From: Dromiciops gliroides
Taxonomy: Eukaryota > Chordata > Mammalia > Microbiotheria > Microbiotheriidae
Direction: 5' to 3'
Assembly: GCF_019393635.1 (NCBI RefSeq)
Contig: NC_057864.1
Span: 440,694,322-440,758,321 of the forward strand
DNA: 64,000 nt
Shown here piece by piece: positions 11,030 to 22,175 of this stretch; the stretch's first letter is position 1; every line of letters starts with the position of its first letter. The position numbers and the translations under genes were made by a program. The notes beneath the pieces were generated by a model. That model saw nothing but the letters and a program-made list of their open reading frames with translations, did not search any database and was not told the origin of the DNA.

Positions 11030-11340
11030 TAATAGATAGCATTTACATAGTGCTTTATGGTTTGCAAAGTGCTTTACAAATATTACCTCATTTTACCCTC
11101 AAAACAACCTTGGGGAGCTAGGTACTGATGCAGTACCTACCTCACAGGGTTGTTGTGAGGCCTGTATGAGACAATTATGGATTAGACTTTGTCAACCCAA
11201 AAGCATCATACAAATGTCAATTATTGTCTTTTTTTTTAAGGTAAGGAAATGAGAGCAGAGAGAAGTTAAGTGACTTGCCCAGGGCCAAATAGCTAGAAAG
11301 TGTCAAAGGTTGGATTTGAACTCAGATCTTCCTGCCTCCA
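11030..11340 (-). repeat. MIR-like marsupial SINE, extended form
   Basis: 'catttacatagtgctttatggtttgcaaagtgctttacaaatatta' ... 'aagttaagtgacttgcccagggccaaatagctag' ... 'tttgaactcagatcttcctg'. Confidence 0.8.
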
Positions 11341-11344
11341 AGCC

Positions 11345-11515
11345 TAGTGCTTTTAGCTATAGTAAATCTAACTGTAGCCATGGCTGTAGTTGTAACTGCA
11401 ACTTTAGACTCACCTGTACCCATTCATTAGCTGCAGCTGTAACCAGAGTCTTAGCCATAGTTGAAATTCTTAATCCTAGCTGCAATCAGAGCAATAGCTT
11501 CAGCCACATCCATAC
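11345..11515. repeat. Degenerate tandem repeat, segment 2
   Basis: Words AACTGTAGCCATGG, CTGTAGTTGTAACTGCAAC, CTGCAGCTGTAACCAGAG. Continues segment 1 across the MIR-like insertion. Confidence 0.55.
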
Positions 11516-12408
11516 TGTATTGTTGTTGCTCAGTGGTGTCTATTTGTGACCCCATAGACCACAACATATCAGGCCCTTCTATCCTCCACTAACTCTCAAA
11601 CTCTGTCCAAGCTCATGTTCATCATTTCTGTGACACTATCTATCCATCTCATCCTCTGCCATCCCCTTTTCCTTTTGCCTTCAATCATTCCCAACATTGG
11701 GATCTTTTCCAATGAGGCCTGTATTCTCATTATGTGGCCAAAGATTTTAAGCTTCAGTTTTTGTATTTGACATTCCGGTGAATAACCTGAATTAATTTCT
11801 TTAAATATTGACTACTTTGATCTTGCTGGCCAAGGGACTCTCAAAAGTCTTCTCCAGCACCACAAGTCGAAAGCATCAATTCTGTGCCACTCAGCTTTCT
11901 TTTAGTCCAACTCTCACAGCCATATATTACTACTGAAAAAAACATAGCTTTGACTATCCGGACCTTTGTCAGCAGAGTGATGTCTCTGCTCTATAGCATG
12001 CTATCCAGATTTGCCAAAGCTTTCCTTCCAAGGAACAAGTGTCTTTTAATTTCATGGCTTTAGTCACCATCTGCAGTGATCTTTGAGCCCAAGAATATAA
12101 AATCTGATACTGCTTCCATTTCTTCTTCCTCTTATTTGCCAGGAAGTGATGGGACCAGTTTTTTGTTTTTTGATGTTAAGTTTCAATCTTACTCTCCTTT
12201 TTCACTCTCATCAAGAGGCTTCTTAATTCCTCTTCACTTTCTGCTATCAGAGAGCTATCATCTGCATATCTACAATTGTTGATTTTTCCTGCAACCTTAA
12301 TTAGAGCTTTTGATTCATGCAGCCAGACATTTAGCATGATGTACTCTCCAAACAAGTTAAATAAATAAGGTGACAATATACAGCCTTGTTTTACCCTTTT
12401 CCAATCTT

Positions 12409-12554
12409 TTTTTTTTTTGCAGGGCAATGGGAGTTAAGTGACTTGCCCAGGGTCACAAAGCTAGTAAGTGTCAAGTGTCTGAGGCCGGATTTGAACTCAG
12501 GTCCTCCTGAATCCAGGGCAGGTGCTTTATCCACTGTGCCACCTAGCCACCCCT
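12409..12554 (-). mobile_element. WSINE1-like SINE inside BovB
   Basis: 15-bp perfect TSD CCCTTTTCCAATCTT (12394-12408, 12555-12569). Confidence 0.96.
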
Positions 12555-12850
12555 CCCTTTTCCAATCTTAAACCAATCAGTTGTTCCATGTTCAGTTCTG
12601 TTGCTTCTTGGATCAGATACAGATTCCTCAGGACACAAGTAAGATGATCTGGTACTCTCATCATTTTGAGGACTTGCCACATTTTGTTGTGATCCACACC
12701 GTCAAAGGCTTTAGTGTACTCAATGATGCAGAAGTCGATGGTTTTCTGGAATTCTCTTGCTTTCTTCATAATCCAGTAAATGTTAGCAATTTTGTCTCTA
12801 ATTCCTCTGCCTTTTTGAAAACCATCCTGTTTTTCTGGTAATTCTCTGTT

Positions 12851-12955
12851 GTCAAGAGGACCATGACATTGGGAAGGTGATGTCATGACTTGCAAGTGAA
12901 TTGGATTTAAGTGAGGCAGGGCTGTGCAAAGTCACCAGCCTCACTCTCTCCTCTG
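12851..12955. repeat. Unassigned short interspersed repeat inside BovB
   Basis: Breaks the BovB reading order. Contains 'ggtgatgtcatgacttgcaagtgaattggatttaagtgaggcagggctgtgcaaagtcaccagcctcac', matched at 37910-37990. The TGATGTCATGAC core is CRE-like. Confidence 0.6.
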
Positions 12956-13472
12956 CTGAAACCTAGCTGATGAATCTTAAGCATAACTTTGCTGGCATGT
13001 GAAATGAGTGCCATTGTTTGGTAATTCGAACATTCCTTGGCATTGCCCTTCTTTAGGACTGGGATGTAAACTGATCTTTTCCAATCCAGTGGCCACTGTT
13101 GTGTTTTCCAAATTTGGTGGCATATTGAATGCAGCGCTTTAACAACATCTTCTTTTAGGACTTTAAATAGCTCAGCTGAGCTGGATTCCATCAGCTCCAC
13201 TCACCAATTGACTTCATTCTCCAAGATGTCTGGCTCCAGATCAGTAACCACTGATGGTTATCTGTTATCAGTGATGTTAAGACCTTTATAGTATAGTTTT
13301 TTGTGTATTCTTGCCACGTCTTCTTAACCTATTCTGCTTCTGTTAAGTCCTTATCATGTTTGTCTTTTATCACACCCATTTTTGCATGAAATGTTCCCTT
13401 GATATCTCTAGTTTTCTTGAAGAGATCTCTTGTCTCTCATTCTTTTGTTTTCATTTATTTGCATTACTTTTT

Positions 13473-13622
13473 TTGTTAATAAAAGTATTTTTATTTTTTT
13501 CCAGTTACATGTAGAGATAGTTTTCAACATTTGTTTACATAAGATTTCCAATTTCCAATTTTTCTCCCTCCCTTCCCTCCCTCCCCCCTCCCCTAGACAG
13601 CAGGTAATCAGATATAGGTGTT

Positions 13623-13656
<34 letters not shown>

Positions 13657-13966
13657 ACATTAAACATATTTCTGCATTAGTCATGTTATAAGAGAAGAAT
13701 CAGAGCAATAAGGAAAAACCTCAAAATAGAAAAACAACAGCCCCCAAAACAAAAGAAATAGTATGGTCCAATAAGCATCCATAGTCCACAGTTCTTTTTT
13801 TTCCTGGATTTGGAGATCGCCCTCCATCATGAGTCCCCTGGAACTCTCCTGTACCATTGCATTGGTGAGAAGAATCTAGTCCATCACAGTTGATCAACAC
13901 ACATTGTTGATGACACTGTGTACAGTGTTCTTTTGGTTCTGCTCATCTCACTCAGCATCAGTTCAC
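13473..13966 (-). mobile_element. L1 3' end inside BovB
   Basis: 5'-truncated L1 trailer with a 15-bp TSD TTTGCATTACTTTTT (13458-13472, 13967-13981). Contains a (TA)n expansion at 13624-13656. Confidence 0.92.
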
Positions 13967-14388
13967 TTTGCATTACTTTTTAAAGAAAACTTTATCTTTC
14001 TTTGCTATTTTCTAGAATTCTGCATTCAATTGGGTATATATTTCCCTGTCCTTCATTCCTCAGCCTCATCAATTATTTTGCTTTCTTGCTCTTCTTTTTC
14101 TTTGGAATGTTTTTTTTTTTGTTTTTTTTTGCTGCTGCTTCCTGAACATTATTTCGAACCTCTGTCCATTGTTCTTCAAGCACTCTATCCACCAGACTGA
14201 ATTCCTTAAATTTATATATCCCTTATTTAGGTCATACCTATATGTTCTGATGCTTTTCCCTACTTTCTTTTATTTAAGTCTGAATTTTGCAATAAGAAGC
14301 TCATGATCTGAACCATAGTTCCAGGTCTTGTTTTAACTGACTGCATAGAGCTTCTCCACCTTTGCCTGCAAAGAATATAATCAATCCA

Positions 14389-14527
14389 GAGGCAGCTAGG
14401 TGACACAGTGGATAAAACACTGGCCCTGGATTCAGGAGGACCTGAGTTCAAATCCAGCCTCAGACACTTGACACTTACTAGCTGTGGGACCCTGGGCAAG
14501 TCACTTAATACTCATTGCCCCCCCAAA
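14389..14527 (+). mobile_element. WSINE1-like SINE inside BovB endonuclease
   Basis: 18-bp perfect TSD AAGAATATAATCAATCCA (14371-14388, 14528-14545). Confidence 0.97.
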
Positions 14528-14774
14528 AAGAATATAATCAATCCAATTTCTGTATTGACCATCCCATGATATCCATATGTAGAGTTGACTTTTACATTGT
14601 TGAAAAAGAGTGCTATGACTAGTGAGTTGTCTTCACAAAACTCTTTTAGTCTCTACCCTGCTTCATTTTATACTCCAAGGTCACATTTCCCTGTTATTCC
14701 AATTATCTTGTGATTTCTCATGTCTTGGGGGGTGTTATTTCTAGGAGATGTTGTAGGTCATCATAGAATTGATC

Positions 14775-14862
14775 AACTTTGGTCTCTCTAACAACTATAC
14801 TATGACTGTACTACAACTAGCTACAGTCATAGCTGTAGTCTTTAGTCTTAAGATTGTCTTAA
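14775..14862. repeat. Degenerate tandem repeat, segment 3
   Basis: Words ACTATGACTGTACTACAAC, CTACAGTCATAGCTGTAG. The far side of the array into which BovB inserted. Confidence 0.5.
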
Positions 14863-14867
14863 GTGCC

Positions 14868-15775
14868 CAATCTATGGGTTCCTTCTCAGTCCTCATCCTT
14901 CTTGACCTCTCTATGGTACTTGGCATTGATGACCACCTTCTCCTCCTGGAATCTGATTTCTCTTTAGGGTTTTGTGACACTGCTCTCTCCTGGTTATAAT
15001 TCTATCGGACTGCTCTTTCTCCATCTCTTTCACTAGGTCATAACATCATGCCCATTAACTATTGGTGTAAATGAAGCCTCTGTCCTGGGACCTCTTCTCT
15101 TTCTCTCCTACATATATTCTCTCTCACTTGGTGACCTTATCAGCATTCATTAGTTCAATTATCACCTCAATACAAATATACGCAGATCAATATGTCAAGT
15201 CTTTCTCTTTCTCCTGAGTTCCAGTCCTATATCATAAATTGCTTATTGGACATTTTGAAATTCATAGACATATCATACTGGATCAAACAGAATTCATTAT
15301 TTCCCCCCCCCAAACCCTCCCTCTTTCCAAATGTCCCTATTATGGTAAAGAGTACCATCATCCTTTCAGTTCCCTGGGTTCATAACCTCCTTACTTTTAC
15401 TCATCTTACACACCTAATAAGTTGCCAAACCTTATTTCTAACTCTCTAAAACTGCTTACACATTCCCCTTCTCTCTAGTCACTCAGCTACCATCATAGCT
15501 CAAGCCCTCATTATCTCTCAATTAGATTATTGAAATAACTTCCTAATTGGTCTCCCTGCCATAAATCTCTCCCCATTCCAATCCATCTTCCATATACCTG
15601 CCAAAGTGATTTTCCTAATACATAGCTTCGACCATGTGATTCTCCCTATTTGATAAACTCCTTAACTAAACTACCTTAAAGATATAATATACATTTTTCT
15701 GATTGGCATTCCTAATTCTTTACAATAAGGTCCCTTTCTATATTCCCCAGACTTTTTGTACTAACCTTTAAAAAA
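14868..15775 (+). mobile_element. L2 LINE 3' region
   Basis: L2 pattern in order: 'gtcctgggacctcttctctttctc', 'ttcaattatcacctcaatac', 'cagtcctatatcataaattgc', 'ccccaaaccctccc', 'tcccattccaatccatcttcc'. Confidence 0.85.
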
Positions 15776-16034
15776 ATCACATATAAGGTACTGGCCATTG
15801 AGAACCCAGTCATTAGGAGCATGGGAAGAGTGGGTTACATCTTAGTTTTCACAGCATCATTATGGAGTTATTCTTCTTCATGACCTCCCCAGTGATAAGA
15901 TCCTTACTTTGCCTATTCTGAAAGCAGTTGGCACTAGGACCCACCCTAGGGAAGTATGTTCTTCCACTCAATGAGAAGTATTCTCAGCACTGCCTATTCA
16001 AAATCCTACTATGTGCCAGGTACTGTGCTAAAGC
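15776..16034. other. No assignable feature
   Basis: A short L2-like trace at 15985-16030 ('ctactatgtgccaggtactgtgctaaagc'); otherwise unique. Confidence 0.35.
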
Positions 16035-16038
16035 TTTA

Positions 16039-16095
16039 CACACATATACATACACACACATACATACACACACATACATACATACATACATACAT
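16039..16095. repeat. (ACACAT)n/(CATA)n microsatellite
   Basis: Alternating ACAC and ATACAT units. Confidence 0.92.
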
Positions 16096-16139
16096 GTGTT
16101 ATGTTTGTTCTTCACTTTTGTCTTTGTATGTTGAATAGA

Positions 16140-16340
16140 GCACTGAGTCTGAAGTCAGGAAGACCTGAGTTCAAATCTAGCCTCAGATGCTTACCAGCAA
16201 GTCCCTTGATCTGTCTGCCTCAGTTTCCTCAACTGTAAAATGGGAAGAATAATAGCATCTGCTTCCCAGAGTTGTTGAGAGGATCAAATGTTGAGGTCAT
16301 ATTTGTAAAGTGCTTAGCATATGTAGAAGCTTCACAAATG
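16140..16340 (+). repeat. MIR-like marsupial SINE
   Basis: 'gaagacctgagttcaaatctagcctcagatgc' head with MIR core 'gcctcagtttcctcaactgtaaaatggg'. Confidence 0.8.
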
Positions 16341-16419
16341 TTTTTTTTTCCCCCATTCTTTTCTCCTTCAATCAAAGTTGGAGACTTTCTACTATTAGGT
16401 CACTGGGTTGGGGGAATAG

Positions 16420-16685
16420 TTTATCAGGATGCTACAAAGTGTGATTCTTATTTTCCCCCCAACAGTTCCAATGGGATAGACTACATCCATCATGATGACC
16501 ACCAAATCTACATAGCCAGCTCTCATGTCTTTCCTGATCTTCAATCCCACACCATAAACTTCCTGCTGGATATATTGAATTAGAAATCGCATCCACACCT
16601 CAAACTCAACATACTCCCAACAAACCCCATTTATCTCCAAAAACATCCCCTCCTCTTCCACACTTCTTCATTACTACTGTGGAAG
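16420..16685 (+). mobile_element. L2 LINE fragment
   Basis: 'catgatgaccaccaaatctacatagccagctctc', 'acttcctgctggatatattg', 'cctcaaactcaacat'. Confidence 0.75.
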
Positions 16686-16689
16686 CATA

Positions 16690-17480
16690 TTAAAAAAAAT
16701 CTTTTAGTATCTCTAGAAATATTAAGAAATAATCTTTCTTCTAAATCCTTATCCAAAATCATCAGAAAAGACATTTGGAAAGTTGAGTAATAGGTGAGAA
16801 GGCAATGGGCGTACAGTCTAAAGATGGTACCTTAAGACAAGTAACTCTGGTATAAATACTTGCCTCACCACCCCACTGAAGGGACCTATCTTTTTTCCAT
16901 TGGGAAAGGATAAAGATATCAGGGAAAGGAGGCAACTTTTTTTTATGAATGAGGGGAGTAATCCAGGCTACTTGGTTACTCAATAATTCAGAATGTTAAT
17001 CCAGAATTATATTTTCACATATCTCTTCCTTGTTCAAGATTCCTATGAATGTTACCTGAAATCTTGGGGGAAAGAGTCATGCCATAGGGCAAGGGAGACT
17101 GTGCCAGTTTGGACATGTCTGTTTCTGGGTCACAAATGGCTTAGATATAGATGAATGTTAAATTAAGTAAGTCAAATCAACAAGCATTTTTGGTGCTAGG
17201 CAGTGTGTTCATCTCCAGGAATTCAAATAATAAGCAGAAAGAGAGGGGATAGACAAATAAAAGGAAACTGAAAAGGTGAATACCCACCCATGGGAACTCT
17301 AGAGAAGTTCTAGAAAGTAAGGAGAGGATGCTTGAGGAGGATAAAGACATGGCTCCAACTGGGATTTTCCTTAAAGTTTCCTTAAAATGGAAGTTCTGGG
17401 AGGAGCCAGTCAATCAGAGGAGAGGATTTCAGGGCTAAAGTGAATTTCCAGGGTAAGAAGGCTGCTGCAGCATGGTAAAG
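16690..17480. other. No assignable feature
   Basis: May include L2-like traces near 17170-17300. Nothing firm. Confidence 0.3.
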
Positions 17481-17486
17481 AAAGTC

Positions 17487-17646
17487 AGGAGCAGGGAGCA
17501 GCTAGGTGGCACAGTGGATAAAGCACCGGTCCTGGATTCAGGAGGACATGAGTTCAAATCTGGATCAGACGTTTGACATTTACTATCTGTGTGACCCTGG
17601 GGAAGTCATTTAACCCTCATTGCCCTACAAAAAAAAAGAAAGAAAG
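17487..17646 (+). mobile_element. WSINE1-like SINE
   Basis: TSD AAAGAAAGTC (17477-17486, 17647-17656); the tail has expanded into (GAAA)n. Confidence 0.9.
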
Positions 17647-17659
17647 AAAGAAAGTCTTA

Positions 17660-18135
17660 TTTCAGCACTATTGAGGGAACCACCATTCTTCCAGTCACCC
17701 CAGTCTATAATCTGACATCATCTTCTATTCCGCAGCCTCCCTCATCCCACATATCCAAACAATTGCCAAATCTTGTTTCTCTCTTCACAACATCTCTTGA
17801 ATACATCCTCTTCTTTCCACTCAAAACAGCCAACAACCGTCTTCAATTCCTTATCACCTCTTACATAGTTTATTAAAATAAAACTCGAATTGGTGTCCCC
17901 CCTTCAATCATTCCAAATTATCCACACAATTGGGACGTTGTTCCACTTCATGTATTCAAACTGGCCTACTTGCCTTCTTCACTTATAGTATTCTACTTCC
18001 CACCTCCCTGCCTTTGCATTGGCTATTTTCTATGCCTGGAATGTTCTTCAATTTCATCTTTTAAAATCTCTGATTAGCTTCAGTAACCGGATTCTACAGG
18101 AGACCTTTCCCAGTCTACCCGTCTACTAGTGCCTT
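17660..18135 (+). mobile_element. L2 LINE fragment
   Basis: 'aaccaccattcttccagtcacccc', 'cccacatatccaaacaattgccaaatcttg', 'cctttgcattggctattttctatgcctgg'. Probably continues the 16420 copy. Confidence 0.8.
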
Positions 18136-18145
18136 CCTGTCTAAA

Positions 18146-18350
18146 GGTACCTAAATGGCCTAGCGAATAGAGTGGTAGACTTGGAGTCAGGAAGACCTTT
18201 CAGAAACTTACTAGTTATCTGACCTTGTCTCAGTTTTCTCATCTAAAAAATGGGGATAATTATAGCACCTCCTTCACAAGGTTATTGTGAGTTTCCAGTG
18301 AGATAGTATATGTAAAGTGCTTTACAAATCTTAAAGTGATATATAAATGC
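18146..18350 (+). repeat. MIR/THER-like SINE
   Basis: 'gacttggagtcaggaagacc ... ctcagttttctcatctaaaaaatggggataatta'. Confidence 0.8.
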
Positions 18351-18353
18351 TAG

Positions 18354-19065
18354 CTACTATTAGCAGCTGGAGGATGCATGGTAGCAGAGAGATACTTGAG
18401 GTATGGAGACTAACCAGAAGATTATTACAATAATACAGGCATGAGGTGAGGTAATGACACCCTCTACCAGAGTGATGTTGTGTAGAGAGATGTTGTGAAA
18501 GTAGAAATGACAAAACTTGGCAACAGATTGGGTATGTGAAATAATTGCAAGCCTGGCTGACTGGGGGAGATGGTGGTGCCCAAAAAAATGATAGGGAAGT
18601 TTGGAAGAAGGGAAGGTTTAGGGGAAAACATGAATTCTATTTTAGACTTGTTGAGGTTGAGATATCTATAGGACATCCAGTCGAAAATGTTCAAAAGGCA
18701 TTCGGTGACTTGAGACTGGACAAAGGCTAGATTCCTAGATCTGGAAATCACCTATGCAGAGATGATAATCAAACCTATCGGAGCTGAAATCACCAAGCAA
18801 GATCACATAAGAGGAGAAAAAAAGGGAGCCCAGGATAATTTGGGGGGCAGACACCCATAGTCAGTGGGAATGATTTGGATGAAGATCCAACAAAGGAGAA
18901 GAGTGGTGAGAGATGTAGGAGAAGAGCCAGGAGGAAACAGTGATATGAAAGGAGAGTATTCAAGGAGAAGAGTGTGTTTAGCAGTGTCAGAGATTGCTGA
19001 GAAGTCAAGAAGAAAGGGAATTGAGAAAAGGCCATTAGATTTGGCAACTAAGAGACCACTGGACA
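18354..19065 (-). mobile_element. L2 LINE, part 1 of an interrupted copy
   Basis: Reverse L2: 'aacttggcaacagattggg', 'gggaagtttggaagaaggg', 'ggacatccagtcgaaaatgttc', 'gatgaagatccaacaaagg'. It breaks at about 19065 and resumes at 20511. Confidence 0.85.
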
Positions 19066-20510
19066 CAAACATCAGTACTTTAAAGCAACCAGGGTGATTT
19101 TCCTGATGTGCCAGGAAACCAACCTTCGGTACTGTTTAAATTGAAAGAAAACAAATGCACTCTAATGGTATAAGCAATAAACATAGCAGTGTACAGAGCA
19201 TGGCGGGAGGAGCAGGGAAGATACTACAGTGAGTGGCAACATCCCTAAGACATACACATTTTGAGAATTTGATTGCTGTGTACTCTGGATATGCACAAAT
19301 CAATCAATCAAAAGCACAAGCCTGACTAACAGAGATGCATCAATAGCATTATCAATGGGCATATATGTGTAAATATGTATATATGTGTGTATATAGTATA
19401 CTTAGTACCACTTAGAATTAAATTGTAATATATAATGTATATTTTCGTGTTGTTAATAGTGCAGCAATGTCTGTTCACTCATTATTTTGTATATTTGATC
19501 TTGCTTAAAATTAATTTGTATTACACAGATTACAATTTAATTATACTTCATGATATATATTACAGTTTAATTGTAAATGGTATCAAACACACAAAGTGAT
19601 GGATAGACAGACATGGCTCTAGTATTATCGACACAAAATATAGTGAAGTAAACATAACCGCAAAATAAGAAACATGCATATTCAAACGTGAAGAGATTCA
19701 CATGTACCACAGTATACAGATGAAACTACATGCAAGGTACATTTCACATGGCCAATCTTGATATTAATGCCTAGATACATGTATAACATGTCTTCAGGTT
19801 TACCCCTAATGTCAAAACGCTAGCCTGGTTTAATAGGCCTCGTTCTCTTGTGACTACTGATCGCTCTGCTAATCTACCAGAACTAGTAGTTGGTATAGGC
19901 TGACCATGAGGATCATTATATAGACTTGCTTATTTACTCCTGGGTTGGTAGTCAAGTCGGGTTGATTAATAGTACGATTGAGCTCTTTGGGTTTTGTAAT
20001 GGCCGCTGTTGATCTTTGTAAGAGACTGAAAAAAGTTTTGGCCCAGAGCAGGAATGTGATCCAAGCCCCAAAGCCCATAGACATAGGACTCTCTCCTAAT
20101 TGGTGTTTAATATCTCACACCTGCAAGAGGGGTAAAGTTGGTGACAGCAGGAAAGAAGAAAGATTCCTTCATCCTCTTCTTGCTCTCTAGTCTCTTCAAG
20201 GGCTTCAAGCCTCTAGCATTGAGAGAGAAAATGAACGGGATTCCAACCACTCTTTAGGGCCATGAAAGGAGAATGACTCCAGGAAGAAGTCAATATAAGA
20301 CTCTCCATCATATCACTATCCTCAGCTTGCTACACTAGAAACTTTGGGGAATTTTTCCTTTGAGTGAGATCAAGACTCTCCCTCTTGGTTGAGCTAATTT
20401 ACCTCACTCCCAATGGGAGAATTGCTTCACTTTGTATTGGGGGATATATATTCTCCTAGGTAAACTTTCTCTGATTTTTGGTTTGCTATGGGGGAGGTGG
20501 GGAAATGCAT
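19066..20510. other. Unclassified 1.45 kb insertion in L2
   Basis: L2 sequence stops at 'gagaccactgg' and resumes at 'gactttggagagagtag', so this block is an insertion. It has an AT-rich part with inverted words (AATTAAATTGTAATATATA near 19412 and TATATATTACAGTTTAATT near 19554) and a more mixed part at 19790-20500. I recognise no protein domain, LTR termini or poly(A) tail. Confidence 0.5.
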
Positions 20511-20704
20511 TAATGACTTTGGAGAGAGTAGTTTCAACTCAATGATGAGGTTGGAAGCAAGACGACAAAGGATTTTCAATCAAGTGAGAGAAGAAATGGA
20601 GGCAGTGAGTGTAGCTGACTTTCTCAAGCAGTTTGGCTGAGAAGGAAAAGAGAGATGTAGGACAATAGGTACCAGGGATGGTAGGATCCAGATGAGAGCT
20701 TTTT
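20511..20704 (-). mobile_element. L2 LINE, part 2
   Basis: 'gagagtagtttcaactcaatgatgaggttggaagc' continues the L2 copy. Interrupted again at 20705 by L1. Confidence 0.8.
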
Positions 20705-20719
20705 AAGAGTAAGGGAGAG

Positions 20720-22011
20720 GGAAGATGGCGGAGGAAAGGCAGTGAGCTCCCGAACTCATGACACGATTGCTCCAAAAAACATCCAAATAAGGTCATAGGA
20801 AAATGCCTGGAGCAGCAAAACTCACAGAAGAATGTGCTGAAATAATCTTCTAACCAAGAACGGCTTGGAAGGTCAGAAGGAGGGAGCTGCTGTGCTGATA
20901 CAGGAGTTGGGCCCAACCCCACAGTCACCCTGACACCGATCCAGTCTCAGGAAGTCCTCACCAGAGGAGACCCCCCAGAGCCTCTGAATCAGCTGAAGCA
21001 CCAGTGTCATCTGGAACTAAGCTCACAGTCTGGTGAGTGGGCTGAGCCCTGGGCAGGGGAGAGACTACAGGGGTCTATGCTGGTGCTAAGGCAGAACTTG
21101 GATTTTACACCCCTACTAAGAACCAGGTGGTAGGCTCGAGTAGAAGTGGCACAGGTGGGGGAGGGGCACAGGCTTGTCGAAGCTAACAACCACAACACAC
21201 AAAGCTGGTTGATTGGCAAGTTGGTCTGGGGTCATCTAGGACCAGGAAACGGGCCACCGGGTGAGGGAAGAACCTGATTCTCCTTAAATCATACCACCTG
21301 GGACTTCTTAAGCTTGGGATACTGCAGCCTGGAAACAGTGCCTCACTTTAAGGAGCTAAAAGTCAAGTAAAAGAAAGGCAAGATGAGCCAACAGAGAAAG
21401 GTGAAGACCATAGAAAGTTTCTTCAGTAACAATGAAGATCGAGGTGCACCCTCAGATGAAGATGTCAACATCAGGGCCCCTATATCTAAAGCTTCCAAGA
21501 AAAATATGAATTGGTCTCAGGCCATAGAGGTGCTCAAAAAGGACTTTGAAGATAAAATTAGAGAGGTAGAGGAAAAAATGGAAAGAGAAATGAGGGTGAT
21601 GCAGGAAAGACATGAGAAAAAAATCAACAGCTTGAAAAGTCAAATGGAAAAGGAGGTACAAAAGCTCTCTGATGAAAATAATTGCCTAAGAATTAGGATT
21701 GAACAAATGGAAGCCAGTGACTTTATGAGAAACCAAGACACAATAAAGCAAATCCAAATGAATAAAAAATAGAGGGCAATGTGAAATATCTTCTGGGAAA
21801 AACTGCTGACCTGGAAAATAGGTCCAGGAGAGATAATTTGAAAATTATTGGTCTACCTGAAAACCATGATCAAGGAAAGAGCTTAGACACCATCTTCCAA
21901 GATATTCTCAGGGAAAATTGCCCTTAAATTCTAGAAGAAGAAGCTAAAATAGAAATTGAAAGAATCTACCAATCACCTCCAGAAAGAGATCCCAAAAAGA
22001 AAACTCCTAGG
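20720..22011 (+). mobile_element. L1 5' end: 5' UTR plus start of ORF1, 3'-truncated
   Basis: Begins GGAAGATGGCGGAGG; the YY1-type AAGATGGCGG is typical of an L1 5' terminus. A 660-bp 5' UTR precedes ORF1 at 21383. The element stops inside ORF1 at 22011 without a poly(A) tail, the reverse of usual L1 truncation. The target word AAGAGTAAGGGAGAG lies on both sides (20705-20719, 22012-22026). Confidence 0.85.
21383..22011 (+). pseudogene. L1 ORF1 (ORF1p), broken and truncated
   Basis: ATG at 21383 opens 129 codons starting MSQQRKVKTIESFF, with a charged heptad-rich coiled coil at residues 45-115, then a stop at 21770. Beyond it, another frame shows the RRM-proximal words ENRSRRDNLKIIGLPE, with a further in-frame stop near 21926. 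ORF1p is the L1 RNA-binding chaperone; this copy cannot make it. Confidence 0.8.
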
Positions 22012-22026
22012 AAGAGTAAGGGAGAG

Positions 22027-22175
22027 GGGCAGCTAGGTGGCGCAGTGGATAAAGCATTGGCCCTGAATTCAGGAATACCTGAGTTCAAATCCAGCCTCAG
22101 ACACTTGACACTTACTAGCTGTGTGACCCTGGGCAAGTCACTTAACCCCTCATTGCCTTGCAAAAAAAAAAAAAA
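22027..22175 (+). mobile_element. WSINE1-like SINE abutting L1
   Basis: Full copy with poly(A). Flanked by the second and third copies of AAGAGTAAGGGAGAG (22012-22026, 22176-22190). Confidence 0.95.

Larger units (their letters stand above)
12176..13200 (-). pseudogene. BovB reverse transcriptase, broken
   Basis: Blocks in order on the minus strand: ELFKVLKEDVVKALHSICHQ (13175-13110 region), KRSVYIPVLKKGNAKECSNY, then DGFQKGRGIRDKIANIYWIM, FCIIEYTKAFDGVDHNKMW, RVPDHLTCVLRNLY, VKQGCILSPYLFNLF and the catalytic YADD box at 12268-12257. Interrupted by a WSINE1-like copy between the palm blocks and by a 100-bp insert at 12851-12955. No intact frame. Confidence 0.9.
11518..14770 (-). mobile_element. 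BovB-type RTE LINE, 5'-truncated and interrupted
   Basis: The 3' end at 11518-12100 follows the BovB trailer (read on +: 'gtggccaaagattttaagcttcag', 'gggactctcaaaagtcttctcc', 'tttcatggctttagtcaccatctgcagtgat'). Reverse transcriptase spans 12176-13200. The C-terminal part of the apurinic endonuclease is at 14290-14390 (WIDYILCRQRWRSSMQS) and 14575-14740. It is cut by a SINE (12409-12554), a short unassigned repeat (about 12851-12955), an L1 (13473-13966) and a second SINE (14389-14527). It inserted into the degenerate tandem repeat that flanks it. Several stops and frame breaks: inactive. BovB is known for horizontal transfer among vertebrates. Confidence 0.9.

Noticed and set aside
12176..13200. 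A possibly functional reverse transcriptase
   Set aside because: The frame is cut by a SINE and a 100-bp insert and has stops; it is a BovB relic.
19066..20510. A nuclear copy of mitochondrial DNA
   Set aside because: No mitochondrial tRNA, rRNA or protein pattern could be recognised.
21383..21772. A coiled-coil protein gene
   Set aside because: Its position behind an L1 5' UTR and the RRM-proximal words downstream show it is truncated L1 ORF1.
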